Shown in pieces: positions 34,468 to 43,878 of a stretch of DNA of 64,000 nucleotides; positions within the stretch are counted from its first letter, which is position 1, and every line of letters starts with the position of its first letter. The notes beneath the pieces were generated by a model. The model was not told where the DNA came from, made no database searches, and was given only the letters and a program-made list of their open reading frames with translations. Position numbers and translations under genes: made by a program. This DNA comes from an uncultured Clostridia bacterium (GTDB lineage Bacteria > Bacillota > Clostridia > Christensenellales > CAG-917): assembly GCA_934277645.1 (NCBI GenBank), contig CAKQUX010000007.1, positions 1 through 64,000 on the forward strand, given 5' to 3'.

Positions 34468-35655
34468 TTATTTTGCATTGTCCTTGTCGTACTCTTCTTT
34501 AAGGTTCGGAAATCTCTTGCAGAGAAGTTCAAACAAAGCGTCCGCCGATTCTTCGCTTCCGTACTTATCGTGAATTTTAAGTGCGTTGGACTTCATTTCG
34601 TTTAAAAGAGCAGGGTTTTCATAAAGCTCTCTTACTTTTTTGACAGCCTTTTTAGGGTTTTTAATTACGACGGCGTTTTTAACGTCCTCGACGTAATATT
34701 TTGCGTTTCCTTTTTCTATAAACGTTGCATAGTTTGTGATAATTTCCGCAACGCCGAAAAACGCAGGTTCGGCAACGGACGACGCTCCGCTTTTGCCCAT
34801 AAAAATGTCGGCGCAGGAAAGATATTCCAGAACGTTTGAAGAAAATCCTTCGACAATGAGATTTATGCTTTCGCTCGGCGTAAGTTTTTTGAGAGCCTTA
34901 TAGGCTTTTTCGTTGCTTCCGCAAATTGCGATAACGTTCAGTTTCATATCGGTTTTAGCGAGAATTTCGACTATCTTTTTCGTTTTGCCGATTCCGTATC
35001 CGCCTTCAAACAAAATTATCGTAAGTCTGCCGTCAAGCCCCAATTCTTTTTTTGTTTGCTCTTTCTTTTCAAAAAGCTCGAAAGCCTTTTCTCTTATCGC
35101 AAACGGCACGCATTTGAAATTGTCTTCGTTGAAACGCTTTTTATGTTTCATAGCGCGTTCGTAACCGCGCTGTGTAGAAATTAAAACCAAATCGCCGTCG
35201 TTGCGGTAGAACGGTTGAAGATAAACGTCGGGGTTATAGCTGACGATAAGCGGCTTATTGGTTTTAACCTTGTTTGCGACAAGGGTAGGCGAGAAATGGG
35301 TGCTGACAACCATATCCGCTTGAAGCTCTTCCATATGTTTGATTGCCTTTTTGACAACAGGCACGTTGTAAAAGTTGTAGAAGAGAAAGGCTAACGATTT
35401 ATGCGAAATCGCATTCATAAAAAAGGTTTCCAAAAAACCGTAAGGCGGAAAGGTGTTTGCGGCTTTGACGTCGCTTACGAATCCGCGTTCGAATTTAATC
35501 ATTTGTTTGTCGCCCGTCTCGCTAAAAAACTTCGAGCGGACGATTTCTACGTATTTTCCGTATTTCTTTTCAAAAGCATTTGAAATGGACGTTATCGGCA
35601 TAATGTGTCCCATTCCCGCTTCGACGTAAGTAAATACGACTTTCGGTTTATTCAT
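34468..35655 (-). CDS. GT28/MGDG-synthase-like glycosyltransferase
   Basis: A 395-residue GT-B glycosyltransferase resembling UgtP-type diacylglycerol glucosyltransferases and MurG. The N-terminal acceptor domain begins VVFTYVEAGMGHIMPITSI. The C-terminal donor-binding half shows LFEGGYGIGKT, VIAICGSNEKAYKAL, and the motif ADIFMGKSGASSVAEP, the usual nucleotide-sugar site. It probably acts at the inner face of the membrane on lipid. The gene is monocistronic with a terminator right after it. Donor and acceptor are inferred. Confidence 0.85.
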   Translation of the reverse strand: MNKPKVVFTYVEAGMGHIMPITSISNAFEKKYGKYVEIVRSKFFSETGDKQMIKFERGFVSDVKAANTFPPYGFLETFFMNAISHKSLAFLFYNFYNVPVVKKAIKHMEELQADMVVSTHFSPTLVANKVKTNKPLIVSYNPDVYLQPFYRNDGDLVLISTQRGYERAMKHKKRFNEDNFKCVPFAIREKAFELFEKKEQTKKELGLDGRLTIILFEGGYGIGKTKKIVEILAKTDMKLNVIAICGSNEKAYKALKKLTPSESINLIVEGFSSNVLEYLSCADIFMGKSGASSVAEPAFFGVAEIITNYATFIEKGNAKYYVEDVKNAVVIKNPKKAVKKVRELYENPALLNEMKSNALKIHDKYGSEESADALFELLCKRFPNLKEEYDKDNAK

Positions 35656-36006
35656 TATTTATCTCCTGATTTTTGCCGGCTTATGGCAAGACTTTTTGCG
35701 TTACTAAGATACGCAGGTAAGATGCGTAGGCGATTTTTCATATCGTCGCCTTATCTTATATTATAATATACTTTTTCCGAATTGCCAAACAAATAGCCGC
35801 TCGGAAAGCCACAAAAACGCCGTTTTGCGATACTTTAAGACGTTTTCGGCTCACTAACATTAACAATACGGGCAAATCGAATATTTGATTGATTTAAATT
35901 TCGTTTGATTGTTTTTAATCAATAAAATGGAATTATTCAACACATCGGCACAGTGGGCAATAAACTGCGTTGTAAAGATAATATAAAGATAATATAAAAA
36001 GAATAT
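35656..36006. other. Intergenic region, nothing recognised
   Basis: About 350 bases upstream of the pgk repeats and promoter. It holds the upstream region of the leftward glycosyltransferase gene. The last part contains AATATAAA(G/A)A-type words that lead into the tandem repeat. Confidence 0.4.
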
Positions 36007-36062
36007 GCAAAAAAGTAAAGGTATTGCAAAAAAGTAAAGATATTGCAAAATGTAAAGATATT
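36007..36062 (+). repeat. 19-bp tandem repeat upstream of pgk
   Basis: Units at 36007-36025, 36026-36044 and 36045-36062: GCAAAAAAGTAAAGRTATT, the last with one base missing. A partial fourth unit follows. It ends about 50 bases before the -35 box of the pgk promoter. Confidence 0.75.
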
Positions 36063-36110
36063 GCAAATTGATATTTTTTTATCGAAATGAATTTTAAGCC
36101 GTCAATTTTC

Positions 36111-36139
36111 TTGCAAACTCATATCGGGTGTGTTATAAT
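36111..36139 (+). promoter_or_regulatory. Promoter of pgk
   Basis: TTGCAA (36111-36116), 17-bp spacer ending in TGT, TATAAT (36134-36139); start near 36146 and a 44-nt leader with AAAGGAGA (36178-36185). Confidence 0.75.
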
Positions 36140-36189
36140 TTACGGCGAAAGAAAAGAATATTTTTGGGGAAACCCGCAAAGGAGATATT

Positions 36190-37503
36190 ATGGCAAAAAA
36201 AACTATCAGAGACATTGACGTAAAAGGCAAAAAGTGCCTTGTTCGTTGCGATTTCAACGTTCCTATGGTCGACGGCGTTATCACCGATGAAAACCGTATC
36301 AACGGTGCACTTCCTACAATCAAGTATTTGCTTGACAACGGTGCAAAGGTCATTCTTTGCTCGCACATGGGAAAGCCGCACAACATCTTCACGCCAAACT
36401 TCGGTTTGACCAAAAAGGAAAAGAAAACTATCGAAGCATTGCCTGAATCGGAGCAAGCGGCAGCTAAGGCAGCGGCTCTTGAAAAGGCTTTGAAAAACGA
36501 CCCTAAGAAGTTTACGCTTAAACCTGTTGCTGATAGATTGAACCAAATTTTCCCTGGCAAAGTTACTTTTGCAACCGACCTTGTCGGTGAAGACGCAAAA
36601 GCAAAAGTTGCCGCATTAAAGGACGGCGAAGCGGTTCTTTTGGAAAACACCCGTTTTGACGCAGGCGAAGAAAAGAACAGCGAAGAACTTTGCAAGGCTT
36701 TGAGCGAATTCTGCGACGTATACGTCAACGACGCTTTCGGAACGGCTCACCGCGCTCACGCAACGACCGCAGGTATCGTACAATACGGCTATGCAAAAGT
36801 TGCTGTCAGCGGTTTCCTTATCGAAAAAGAATTGAAGTTCTTGGGCAACGCAGTCGAAAATCCTACAAGACCTTTCGTTGCTATTTTGGGCGGCGCAAAA
36901 GTTGCAGACAAACTCAACGTTATCGACAATCTCCTCAACAAGTGCGATACGCTTATTATCGGCGGCGGTATGGCATATACCTTCATCAAAGCCAAGGGCG
37001 GAAAAGTCGGCACAAGTTTGGTTGACGAAGAAAAAATCGAATACTGCAAGAACATGCTTGAAAAAGCGGACAAGCTCGGCAAAAAGATTTTGCTTCCTGT
37101 CGACACCGCAATTTCGCCTGTTTTCCCTGACCCTATCGACAAAGCAATCGAAGTAGAGTATTGCGCAAGCGATTCAATCCCTGACGACAAAATGGGACTT
37201 GACATCGGACCTAAGACGCAAGTTATTTTTGCCGAAGCAATCAAGACGGCAAAGACGGTTGTATGGAACGGACCTATGGGCGTATTCGAAAACCCTACGC
37301 TTGCGGCAGGAACGAAAGCAGTTGCAAAAGCAATGGCAGAAACCGACGCAATCACCGTTATCGGCGGTGGCGACAGCGCGGCGGCAGTTGCTCAACTCGG
37401 ATATGCCGACAAGATGAGCCACATTTCAACGGGTGGCGGCGCATCGCTTGAATTCCTTGAAGGAAAAGTTTTGCCGGGTATCGCTTGCCTTAACGACAAA
37501 TAA
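36190..37503 (+). CDS. pgk: Phosphoglycerate kinase
   Basis: A 437-residue glycolytic enzyme that transfers phosphate from 1,3-bisphosphoglycerate to ADP. Signature VRCDFNVPM near residues 19-27, the DLVGEDAK and ENTRFDAGE region, and the C-terminal GGGDSAAAV nucleotide site are clear. It is about 40 residues longer than most bacterial enzymes because of an extra charged helical segment (residues about 75-115, ending before VADRLNQ), a variation seen in some Clostridia. It heads pgk-tpiA-gpmI, with its own strong promoter. Confidence 0.98.
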   Translation: MAKKTIRDIDVKGKKCLVRCDFNVPMVDGVITDENRINGALPTIKYLLDNGAKVILCSHMGKPHNIFTPNFGLTKKEKKTIEALPESEQAAAKAAALEKALKNDPKKFTLKPVADRLNQIFPGKVTFATDLVGEDAKAKVAALKDGEAVLLENTRFDAGEEKNSEELCKALSEFCDVYVNDAFGTAHRAHATTAGIVQYGYAKVAVSGFLIEKELKFLGNAVENPTRPFVAILGGAKVADKLNVIDNLLNKCDTLIIGGGMAYTFIKAKGGKVGTSLVDEEKIEYCKNMLEKADKLGKKILLPVDTAISPVFPDPIDKAIEVEYCASDSIPDDKMGLDIGPKTQVIFAEAIKTAKTVVWNGPMGVFENPTLAAGTKAVAKAMAETDAITVIGGGDSAAAVAQLGYADKMSHISTGGGASLEFLEGKVLPGIACLNDK

Positions 37504-37607
37504 GTCGTTTAATTAGTTAACGGAATTTAAAGAGCGGCTTAAACGTATCGCGTTTAGCCCAAAAGCCTTAAATAAGGCAGTCAATATTAGATTTTAGGAG
37601 AAAGAAA

Positions 37608-38357
37608 ATGAGAAAACCTATCATTGCAGGAAACTGGAAAATGAACAACACAATCGCTGAGACGAAACAACTTATCACCGACCTTAAACCTCTTGTTAAG
37701 GACGCAAAGTGCGACGTTGTTATCTGCACGCCTTACACCGACCTTGCAACCGCAGTTGCAGAAACAAAGGGTAGCAACATTCACGTTGGAGCAGAAAACG
37801 TACACTGGGCTGAAAAAGGCGCATTCACGGGCGAAATTTCGGCTAAGATGCTTGTAGAACTCGGCGTTGAATACGTTATCATCGGTCACAGCGAAAGAAG
37901 ACAATACTTCGGTGAAACCGACCAAACGGTAAACGCAAGAGTAAAAGCTGCGCTTGCGGCAGGTCTTAAAGTTATTCTTTGCATCGGCGAAACTCTTGAA
38001 GAAAGAGAAGGCGGAAAGGTTGAAGAAGTTCTTGTTCGTCAAACCACCGAAGCATTCAAAGATATCGACAAAGAAGAGCTTGACAACATCGTCATTGCTT
38101 ACGAACCTGTTTGGGCAATCGGAACGGGCAAAACCGCAACCAGCCAAGACGCAAACGACACAATCAAAATCGTTCGTGACACAATGGCAAAACTTTATTG
38201 CCCTAAATGCGCTGAAGAAAGAGTTCGTATTCAATACGGCGGCAGCATGAATCCTAAGAACGCTTCAGAACTTATGGCTATGCCTCAAATCGACGGCGGA
38301 CTTATCGGTGGCGCTTCACTTAAAGCAGAAGACTTCTCAAAAGTCGTCAATTTCTAA
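37608..38357 (+). CDS. tpiA: Triosephosphate isomerase
   Basis: A 249-residue (beta/alpha)8 enzyme interconverting dihydroxyacetone phosphate and glyceraldehyde 3-phosphate. N-terminal AGNWKMN holds the catalytic Lys, GHSERR the catalytic His, and AYEPVWAIGTGKTAT holds the catalytic Glu and phosphate loop. The start has AGGAGAAAG. It lies 104 bases after pgk and before a terminator and gpmI. Confidence 0.98.
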   Translation: MRKPIIAGNWKMNNTIAETKQLITDLKPLVKDAKCDVVICTPYTDLATAVAETKGSNIHVGAENVHWAEKGAFTGEISAKMLVELGVEYVIIGHSERRQYFGETDQTVNARVKAALAAGLKVILCIGETLEEREGGKVEEVLVRQTTEAFKDIDKEELDNIVIAYEPVWAIGTGKTATSQDANDTIKIVRDTMAKLYCPKCAEERVRIQYGGSMNPKNASELMAMPQIDGGLIGGASLKAEDFSKVVNF

Positions 38358-38374
38358 TTTTTAAATTTACGATT

Positions 38375-38400
38375 AAAAGCAAGCCTTCGGGCTTGCTTTT
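38375..38400 (+). terminator. Intra-operon terminator between tpiA and gpmI
   Basis: AAAAGCAAGCC-TTCG-GGCTTGCTTTT: a stable tetraloop hairpin with a T run. Because gpmI starts only 17 bases on and shows no clear promoter of its own, partial read-through is likely and would lower gpmI expression. Confidence 0.8.
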
Positions 38401-38416
38401 ATAAAAAGGAAAAACT

Positions 38417-39943
38417 ATGAAAAAAATTTGCGCACTTTTAATTTTAGACGGCTTCGGTATCGCTCCTAACGGACCGGGCAACGCTATTGCGCTTGCAGGA
38501 ACGCCGTATATCGACAGCCTTAAAGCAAAGTATCCGAACACTCAACTTCAAGCAAGCGGCCTTGCCGTCGGACTTCCTGACGGACAAATGGGGAACAGTG
38601 AAGTCGGTCACCTTAACATAGGCGCAGGCAGAGTCGTTTATCAAGACCTTACGCACATTTCAAAAGAAATAGCGGAAGGCGGCTTCTTCAAAAACGAAGC
38701 TCTTCTTTGGGCTATGAACAACGCAAAACAAAACGGCAAAAAGCTCCATATTTACGGACTTTTAGGACCGGGCGGCGTTCACAGCCATATCGACCATCTT
38801 CACGCTCTTATCGAAATGGCAAAGCGTGAGGGCGTTATGCCTTACGTTCATTGCTTTATGGACGGACGTGACGTTCCGCCAAAGAGCGGTCTCGGCTTTG
38901 TCAAGGAACTCGAAGAATTCCTTAAAAAGACGGGTACGGGTAAAATCGCAACCGTTTGCGGAAGATATTACGCAATGGACCGTGATACAAACTGGGACAG
39001 AACGAAGAAAGCATACGATATGCTCACAAAGGGCGAAGGTTTGCAATTTAACTCGGCAGCCGATGCTATGCAAGACAGCTATGACAGGGGTGTAACGGAC
39101 GAATTCGTATTGCCGTCGGTTATCAACGAAAACGGCGAACCTGTTGCGAAAATCGAAAAAGGCGACAGCATAATCTTCTTTAACTATCGTCCGGACAGAG
39201 CAAGACAAATCACTCGCGCGTTTATAAACGAAGATTTCACCGGCTTTACGAGAGATACGGGATTTTTGAATCCTTCTTACGTCGGCTTTACTTGCTACGA
39301 CGCAACTTTCACAAACTGGAAAGTCGCTTTCGGGCCTAGACATCTTGACAATACGCTCGGCGAATATCTTGCAAAACTCGGCAAAACGCAACTCAGAATT
39401 GCAGAAACCGAAAAATACGCTCACGTTACGTTCTTCTTTAACGGCGGCGTCGAAGCTCCGAACAAGGGCGAAGACAGAGTTCTTATTCCTTCGCCGAAAG
39501 TCGCGACTTACGACCTTAAACCTGAAATGAGCGCATACGAAGTTACGGAAAACGCCGTTGAGAGAATTAAGAGCGGCGAGTATGACGTTATGATTTTGAA
39601 CTTCGCAAACTGCGATATGGTCGGTCATACGGGTGTTCTCGAAGCCGCAGAAAAGGCGGTTAAGGCAGTCGACGAATGCACGAAGAAAGTTGTCGAAGCC
39701 ATTCAATCTATCGGCGGTTGTTGCCTTATCACGGCAGACCACGGAAACGCCGACAAGATGATTGCCGACGACGGAAAGCCGTTTACGGCGCATACTACAA
39801 ACCCTGTTCCGCTTATTATGGTTGACAGCGAAGGTACTCTTGCCGACGGCGGACGACTTTGCGACATTGCGCCTACAATGCTCACTATGATGGGACTTCC
39901 TATCCCTAGCGAAATGACGGGTAAAAGCCTTATCGTTAAATAG
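38417..39943 (+). CDS. gpmI: 2,3-bisphosphoglycerate-independent phosphoglycerate mutase
   Basis: A 508-residue manganese enzyme converting 3- to 2-phosphoglycerate. The catalytic serine lies in GQMGNSEVGHLNIGAGR near residue 62. FMDGRDVPPKSG, VCGRYYAMDRD and the C-terminal TADHGNADKM metal site are present. It belongs to the glycolytic run with pgk and tpiA; gap and eno are not in the window. Weak ribosome site AAGGA before ATG. Confidence 0.98.
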   Translation: MKKICALLILDGFGIAPNGPGNAIALAGTPYIDSLKAKYPNTQLQASGLAVGLPDGQMGNSEVGHLNIGAGRVVYQDLTHISKEIAEGGFFKNEALLWAMNNAKQNGKKLHIYGLLGPGGVHSHIDHLHALIEMAKREGVMPYVHCFMDGRDVPPKSGLGFVKELEEFLKKTGTGKIATVCGRYYAMDRDTNWDRTKKAYDMLTKGEGLQFNSAADAMQDSYDRGVTDEFVLPSVINENGEPVAKIEKGDSIIFFNYRPDRARQITRAFINEDFTGFTRDTGFLNPSYVGFTCYDATFTNWKVAFGPRHLDNTLGEYLAKLGKTQLRIAETEKYAHVTFFFNGGVEAPNKGEDRVLIPSPKVATYDLKPEMSAYEVTENAVERIKSGEYDVMILNFANCDMVGHTGVLEAAEKAVKAVDECTKKVVEAIQSIGGCCLITADHGNADKMIADDGKPFTAHTTNPVPLIMVDSEGTLADGGRLCDIAPTMLTMMGLPIPSEMTGKSLIVK

Positions 39944-39974
39944 TTGCTAAAACAATCTATTTAAAAGTTTAATT

Positions 39975-40005
39975 AACCTTCGCCTTTTATGGCGAAGGTT
40001 TTTTA
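39975..40005 (+). terminator. Terminator of the glycolytic operon
   Basis: AACCTTCGCC and GGCGAAGGTT around a TTTTAT loop, followed by TTTTT. Confidence 0.9.
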
Positions 40006-40119
40006 TATGCACATCAAAATTTCGTAAAACTTTCTAAAATTTTACAAAAGTTCTCGTTCTAAAAAATTTCTGACGGGCATTATATATAGCGTATTCCGTT
40101 GGAATCGAGGAGGAAAATT

Positions 40120-40815
40120 TTGGAAAAGTTAAAGACAGGCATCGGTTATATATCGGCGTGCATTTTAGGCCTTGTTACAATCGTAACGTTATGTTGTCCT
40201 TGCATTATCGTCAGCGTCAATTTGTCGGACGGAAACGTTCAACAGTTAAAGTACGACGCATTCAAATTTATGGCGAGTTTTAGCGGAGTTAAAGGCGCAG
40301 GCGCAGGAATTTTTAACGGCGTTATCAGCGTGTTTATGCTTGTTATAGGCGCGATACTCCTTTGCTACGCATTGTTTTTGACGCTCGAACATTTCGGCGT
40401 TTTGCATCTGGAAAAGTTTAAAAAGGTGAAAAAGGCAAGCAGAATTTTAAAACCGTTATGCGTGTCGCAACTTGTGCTGTCGCTTATGTCGTTGGTGCTT
40501 TTGGCTTGTTGCGCAAACAAACTTACCGAAATCAGCGACTTTGCCGTGTATACGTTAGGAGCAGGCGTTGTGGTGTTGTTTATCTTCGCAATTCTTTCCG
40601 TTATCGTGCCTTCGATTTTTGCGAGCGAAAAGAAGTTCTGCTTTAAGAAGTTTAAAATCAAAAGACCCGATTTGAAAAAGATTTTTTCAAAAAGCGGCAA
40701 AAAAATCGGAAAGCAAAAGGCAGGCGAGAGCGTCGTTGCGGCAACTGTTGTCGACCATAAGGCAGACGAAGCCGATGTTTCTCCCGATTTGACTCAAAGC
40801 GGTGAAGTCGCATAA
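40120..40815 (+). CDS. Small integral membrane protein, unknown function
   Basis: A 231-residue protein with four predicted membrane helices (residues about 8-30, 58-85, 108-130 and 140-165) and a highly charged, Lys-rich cytoplasmic tail. I chose TTG 40120 because GAGGAGG (40106-40112) stands seven bases upstream; the longer TTG-initiated ORF starts before this site. No family recognised. It is a single gene between two terminators. Confidence 0.7.
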   Translation: MEKLKTGIGYISACILGLVTIVTLCCPCIIVSVNLSDGNVQQLKYDAFKFMASFSGVKGAGAGIFNGVISVFMLVIGAILLCYALFLTLEHFGVLHLEKFKKVKKASRILKPLCVSQLVLSLMSLVLLACCANKLTEISDFAVYTLGAGVVVLFIFAILSVIVPSIFASEKKFCFKKFKIKRPDLKKIFSKSGKKIGKQKAGESVVAATVVDHKADEADVSPDLTQSGEVA

Positions 40816-41009
40816 AGGGCGGAAAATCAAAACAAAAATCAAGAATTAAATCAAAATTCAATTTTAATCAAATTAAATTTAAATCGGAGTATAGCTGCTG
40901 AAAATATTGCTCTGCAAATTAAAACTAAGACGCATTTAATTAAGGCGATAGAAAACCAAAGCAAAATTAAAAGCGACTAACGTTTGGAAATAAAATAAAA
41001 AATTAAAAT

Positions 41010-41048
41010 AAAACAAATCGCACCCAATTAAAACGCGGTTTGTTTTGT
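41010..41048 (+). terminator. Terminator before the ABC-2 exporter
   Basis: AAAACAAATCGC and GCGGTTTGTTTT with a loose loop, then GTTTTAT. The 195 bases before it (40816-41009) are AT-rich and appear empty. Confidence 0.65.
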
Positions 41049-41097
41049 TTTATATAGGTGAGATTGGCTCATAATAGCTGTAAATCACGTCATTTTA

Positions 41098-41126
41098 TTG
41101 ACTAACAAGGCTATTGGTGATAAAAT
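41098..41126 (+). promoter_or_regulatory. Promoter of the ABC-2 exporter operon
   Basis: TTGACT (41098-41103), 17-bp spacer ending in TGA, TAAAAT (41121-41126). Start near 41133; AAGGAG precedes ATG 41166. Confidence 0.7.
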
Positions 41127-41165
41127 CAATAAGAATAACGTTTACTTTTAAATTAAGGAGTACTT

Positions 41166-42170
41166 ATGCTTACAATAAAACACTTAGTAAAGAGATATCC
41201 GCACAGCGACAGAAAGGCTGTTGACGATATAAATATCGAACTTCGTCCCGGTGAGATTTTCGGCTTTTTAGGACAAAACGGCGCAGGAAAATCAACCACG
41301 ATAAAATGCCTTACGGGTATTCTTCCTTTCGACGAAGGTTCAATCGAGGTTTGCGGCTATGACCTTGCCAAAGACCCTATAAACGCTAAATATAATATCG
41401 GTTACGTTCCCGACAACCACTCGGTTTACGAAAAACTTACGGGCGTCGAATATGTAAATTACGTTGCCGACCTTTACAGAGTTCCGACAGATATAAGAAA
41501 AGAACGTCTTGAAAAGTATCTTAAAATATTCAAACTCGAAGCGGCGGCAAACAGACAAATCAAATCGTACTCGCATGGTATGAAACAAAAAATCTGTATC
41601 ATTGCGGCTCTTATTCACGAACCTAAACTTTGGGTTTTGGACGAGCCGATGATGGGCCTTGACCCGCAATCGACCGCAGAAATTATCGCTCATATGAGAG
41701 AGCATTGCGCAAAAGGAAACACTGTTTTCTTCTCGTCGCACAACCTTGACCTTGTTAAGAAACTTTGCCACAGAGTAGCAATAATCAATCAGGGCAAACT
41801 TATCGATACGTTTGACCTTAAAGATAATCCCGAAAACCAAGAAAACCTCGAAGTCAGATTCTTCAAAATTACGGGAACTTACGAAAAGCGTCTTTTCGAC
41901 GATTATTGCGCGCAAGAAATGTCCGACGTTCGTCCTGACGAAAAAACTCAGGAAATCGATTATGCAAGCAAAGTAGGCGAGAGTGTGGACGTGACGGAAA
42001 ATAAGGACGCCAAAAACGAAAACATAGAAGCTCCTTGCGCAGAACCTGAAAAGAAAAAGGAAAGCAAATTGAAAAATTTGTTTAGAAAAAAGGATAAAGC
42101 CGCAAAGGCAGAAACGGTCGAAAATGCCGAAAAAGACGCCGAAATTACAAAAGAGCCTAACGAGGACTAA
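41166..42170 (+). CDS. ABC-2-type exporter ATP-binding protein
   Basis: A 334-residue ATPase. Walker A GQNGAGKST (36-44), signature SYSHGMKQK, Walker B WVLDEPMMGLD and the switch histidine SSHNLD are intact. Residues about 265-334 form a charged tail of alternating acidic and Lys-rich blocks that is not part of the ATPase fold. It pairs with the permease three bases downstream. Substrate unknown. Confidence 0.92.
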   Translation: MLTIKHLVKRYPHSDRKAVDDINIELRPGEIFGFLGQNGAGKSTTIKCLTGILPFDEGSIEVCGYDLAKDPINAKYNIGYVPDNHSVYEKLTGVEYVNYVADLYRVPTDIRKERLEKYLKIFKLEAAANRQIKSYSHGMKQKICIIAALIHEPKLWVLDEPMMGLDPQSTAEIIAHMREHCAKGNTVFFSSHNLDLVKKLCHRVAIINQGKLIDTFDLKDNPENQENLEVRFFKITGTYEKRLFDDYCAQEMSDVRPDEKTQEIDYASKVGESVDVTENKDAKNENIEAPCAEPEKKKESKLKNLFRKKDKAAKAETVENAEKDAEITKEPNED

Positions 42171-42173
42171 ATT

Positions 42174-43856
42174 ATGTGGAATACAATTTTAACGCTGTTT
42201 AAGCTCGACCTTAAAGCAAGGTTCGGCTCTACCAACGTGTTAAGCACAAAAGAACATATAAAAAGATTTTTAAACATCGTGTTTTCAATTTTACTTTACG
42301 GTGTTTTGGTTGCCTTGATTTATTTTCTTACCGATATGTTCGTAAATAACGGACAACTCGGTAAAGAGTTTTTGGTTTTGGTAACGTTTATTGCGCTCAT
42401 CGGTCTTACGATTATCGGAACGGGTAACGTTGTTAAAAATCTTTACTTTTCGGGCGATAACGAGCTTTTGCTCAGATTTCCCGTAAGCGGAAAGGAAGTT
42501 CTTATCGCAAAATCGATATACTGCTTTATATCGAATATGGTGATATGCTTTTTATTGCTCTTTCCGTTTTATATCATATTCGGAATTTTGATGCACTACA
42601 ACGCACTATACTATTTTCTTTCGATTATAGTTATATTCTTCATTTCGCTTGTGCCGTTTTTAGTTGCAAATCTTATAGCAATTCCTGTTATGCAAATCGT
42701 AAACCACGTTAAAGACAAGTTCGTGTTTATCTTGATACTTCTCATTTTGTTGCTTTGCGGCGGTTTCATTTTGTATATGCAAATTCTCAGCGAGATTTTG
42801 CAATTTATTCAAAATAACAATATCACCCTTTTCTCGCCACAAGTGACTAAGGGCATAAAGGACTTTGCCACAAACTGCTATCCGTTCAGATTTTATGCCG
42901 ACATTTTGGCTTATTCACAAATTAAAGGCGGAGCAGGACAAGTTTTTCTTCACATTTTATACGTTGTATTGATGGAAGCGGTGCTTGCCGTTTGCGCATA
43001 TTTTACAACCGCAAAATGCTATTACAAAACTATTCTTTACGGAATCGAAACGGAAAAGGCGGCTTTAAAAACAAATTGCAAAATTGTCGAACGCTCGCAA
43101 TTCTCGGCGCTTCTTCGCCGTGAGTTCTTGCTCATCTTCCGTTCGTTCAACTATTCGTTCCAATATCTCGCTATGGCTGTTGCGGCGCCTGTTATGGTTT
43201 ATTACTGCAACGATCTTGCCGTCGGATACGGACAAAACACGGTCGGCGGAGCAATCGTTCCGGGACTTACGCTTATGGTCATAACGTTGTTTATAACCAT
43301 TATCGTTTCGTTTGCCTCAACGACGGTTTCGAGAGAGGGCGCGTGTTTCTATCACACCAAAATTATTCCTGTGTCTTACAGAAATCAAGTTTTGGTCAAA
43401 TTGTTTATGTACGGGATAGTCGCAACGGCATCGACGCTTTTAAGTTGTTTGGTGGTCGGAATCGCATTCGGTCCTGCGTTTAAAAACGTCGTCGACGGAG
43501 TGGACATCGTTTGCATATTCATTATAGCCGAGATGCTTGTCGTTTCGCTAACTTGTATGTCTATAAGAGTCGACGTCAAACACCCTACGTTTAACGTTTC
43601 GGGTGACGGCGATATTGTTTCGGCGAACAAAAACGTTGCAATAACGATTTTAGTCGGCGTGGCGATTGCCGTTTTATTCGGCTTGTTCACTATGATTTAC
43701 AGCGTCATTCCGTTTACGGTCGGCAACTCGAATTGGTCGCTTGGCGGATACGGACCGTATCTTGTTCTTATGGGAATTTCGGCAGTTATTATGATTATAA
43801 CCACCTGCACTTTGTTCCCTACGCTCAGCCGCGATTATCGTGATATAGTCGCATAA
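42174..43856 (+). CDS. ABC exporter membrane subunit
   Basis: A 560-residue integral membrane protein with about 12 helices, resembling the ABC-exporter permeases of the putative PF16962 kind. The N-terminal soluble stretch (residues 1-30) precedes the first helix. It starts three bases after the ATPase stop codon and would form the channel with it. The transported molecule is not evident. Confidence 0.85.
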   Translation: MWNTILTLFKLDLKARFGSTNVLSTKEHIKRFLNIVFSILLYGVLVALIYFLTDMFVNNGQLGKEFLVLVTFIALIGLTIIGTGNVVKNLYFSGDNELLLRFPVSGKEVLIAKSIYCFISNMVICFLLLFPFYIIFGILMHYNALYYFLSIIVIFFISLVPFLVANLIAIPVMQIVNHVKDKFVFILILLILLLCGGFILYMQILSEILQFIQNNNITLFSPQVTKGIKDFATNCYPFRFYADILAYSQIKGGAGQVFLHILYVVLMEAVLAVCAYFTTAKCYYKTILYGIETEKAALKTNCKIVERSQFSALLRREFLLIFRSFNYSFQYLAMAVAAPVMVYYCNDLAVGYGQNTVGGAIVPGLTLMVITLFITIIVSFASTTVSREGACFYHTKIIPVSYRNQVLVKLFMYGIVATASTLLSCLVVGIAFGPAFKNVVDGVDIVCIFIIAEMLVVSLTCMSIRVDVKHPTFNVSGDGDIVSANKNVAITILVGVAIAVLFGLFTMIYSVIPFTVGNSNWSLGGYGPYLVLMGISAVIMIITTCTLFPTLSRDYRDIVA

Positions 43857-43878
43857 CTTAGCCTTTTTGAGGTGTAAA

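Noticed and set aside
38762..39793. 343-codon minus-strand frame under gpmI
   Set aside because: The gpmI frame is unambiguous; the antisense frame follows its codon pattern and has no known motif.
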